A DNA stretch of 14,455 nt, taken from an uncultured Ilumatobacter sp. (GTDB lineage Bacteria > Actinomycetota > Acidimicrobiia > Acidimicrobiales > Ilumatobacteraceae). The notes beneath the pieces were generated by a model. It searched no databases and was not told the DNA's origin. It saw only the letters and a list, made by a program, of their open reading frames with translations. Where the stretch lies: positions 1 through 14,455 of the forward strand of contig CALCXK010000078.1 in the NCBI GenBank assembly GCA_937905835.1, written 5' to 3'. Position 1 is the stretch's first letter, and each line of letters starts with the position of its first letter. The position numbers were made by a program, and so were the translations under genes. Below are positions 14,105 to 14,455 of the stretch, one piece after another.

Positions 14105-14455
14105 TGATCGTCGACTCCCACACACATCTGCTTCCTGACCGTTTGGCGGCAGCGATCCGGCGGTTCTTCGCCGAACACGGCGTGAACGACTTCTCGTATC
14201 CAATGGACCATCGGACAGTGCTCGATCGCCACCACGCCGATGGGATCGACACCATCTGGAACCTGCCGTACGCGCACAAGGCAGGGATGGCCAGGGCGCT
14301 CAACGAAACCATGCTCGAAGCCAGCGCCGCAGTCGCCGACCACCCTGTCACCGTGTTGCCGGGTTGCACTGTGCACCCTGACGACGCGGATCCTGTTGCC
14401 GACTTCGACGCGGCGATCGACGCCGGGGCGAAGATTCTTAAGCTGCACTGTTCGG
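14104..14455 (+). CDS. Amidohydrolase-type metal-dependent hydrolase (N-terminal part, cut by window end)
   Basis: The open frame runs off the right edge with no stop, giving 117 residues. It begins MIVDSHTHLLPDRL, the HxH metal-binding motif at the end of the first strand of the TIM-barrel amidohydrolase superfamily. The pattern of WNLPYAHKAGMARALN, then VLPGCTVHPDD (about 88-98) and GAKILKLHCS (108-117), fits the amidohydrolase-2 branch (PF04909), which contains decarboxylases, lactonases and amidases. The final Lys-Leu-His would be an expected later metal-ligand segment. GTG codons at 14098 and 14101 are alternative starts. It follows the PaaX-family gene by 61 bp in the same direction, so it may belong to the same transcript. 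Substrate unknown. Confidence 0.8.
   Translation, partial: MIVDSHTHLLPDRLAAAIRRFFAEHGVNDFSYPMDHRTVLDRHHADGIDTIWNLPYAHKAGMARALNETMLEASAAVADHPVTVLPGCTVHPDDADPVADFDAAIDAGAKILKLHCS

Noticed and set aside
1..14455. CRISPR array, insertion sequence, tRNA, rRNA or phage genes
   Set aside because: No regularly spaced direct repeats, transposase-like frames, structured RNA genes or phage structural genes were seen by reading; no software scan was possible.

Overview
The window is high-GC DNA with dense coding, frequent GTG starts, 4-bp start/stop overlaps and several lipobox proteins. It also carries actinobacterial-style PaaX and desaturase families. This suggests an actinomycete, plausibly of the Acidimicrobiia (Ilumatobacter-like) type; that placement is inferred from gene style, not from a marker gene. 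No rRNA, tRNA, CRISPR array, transposase or phage gene was seen, and no gene-free stretch exceeds about 245 bp.

Left part (1-6710). An AT-richer intergenic edge carries a dyad and a possible leftward promoter. It is followed by a small unknown lipoprotein (- strand) and a trans-sulfuration-type PLP enzyme (+). Then come two - strand genes: a beta-lactamase-fold serine hydrolase lipoprotein and, 16 bp downstream, a short homologue of the N,N-dimethylformamidase large subunit. A divergent + strand gene encodes a complete metallo-beta-lactamase-fold alkylsulfatase without an export signal.

Middle part (6711-12200). A strong hairpin separates the alkylsulfatase from a four-gene - strand ABC operon. 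Its order of transcription is permease, ATPase, permease, NMT1/THI5-type substrate-binding lipoprotein. Divergently, across a 244-bp control region, lies a translationally coupled pair: an 'amino acid synthesis' (PF06684/DUF1185) protein and a 3-hydroxyisobutyrate-dehydrogenase-family reductase.

Right part (12231-14455). A membrane fatty-acid desaturase (-) and a PaaX-family regulator (+) diverge with only 27 bp between their start codons. Downstream of PaaX begins an amidohydrolase-type TIM-barrel hydrolase, cut by the window end and preceded by a 9-bp inverted repeat that reaches its start codon.

The most interesting unit is 6807-12200, possibly extending to 14455. It looks like an uptake and degradation locus for an unidentified small molecule, possibly a pyrimidine-like or other heterocyclic compound: NMT1-type import, a YjgF-like-fold PF06684 protein, a semialdehyde/hydroxyacid dehydrogenase, and perhaps an amidohydrolase. 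The substrate cannot be read from sequence alone.
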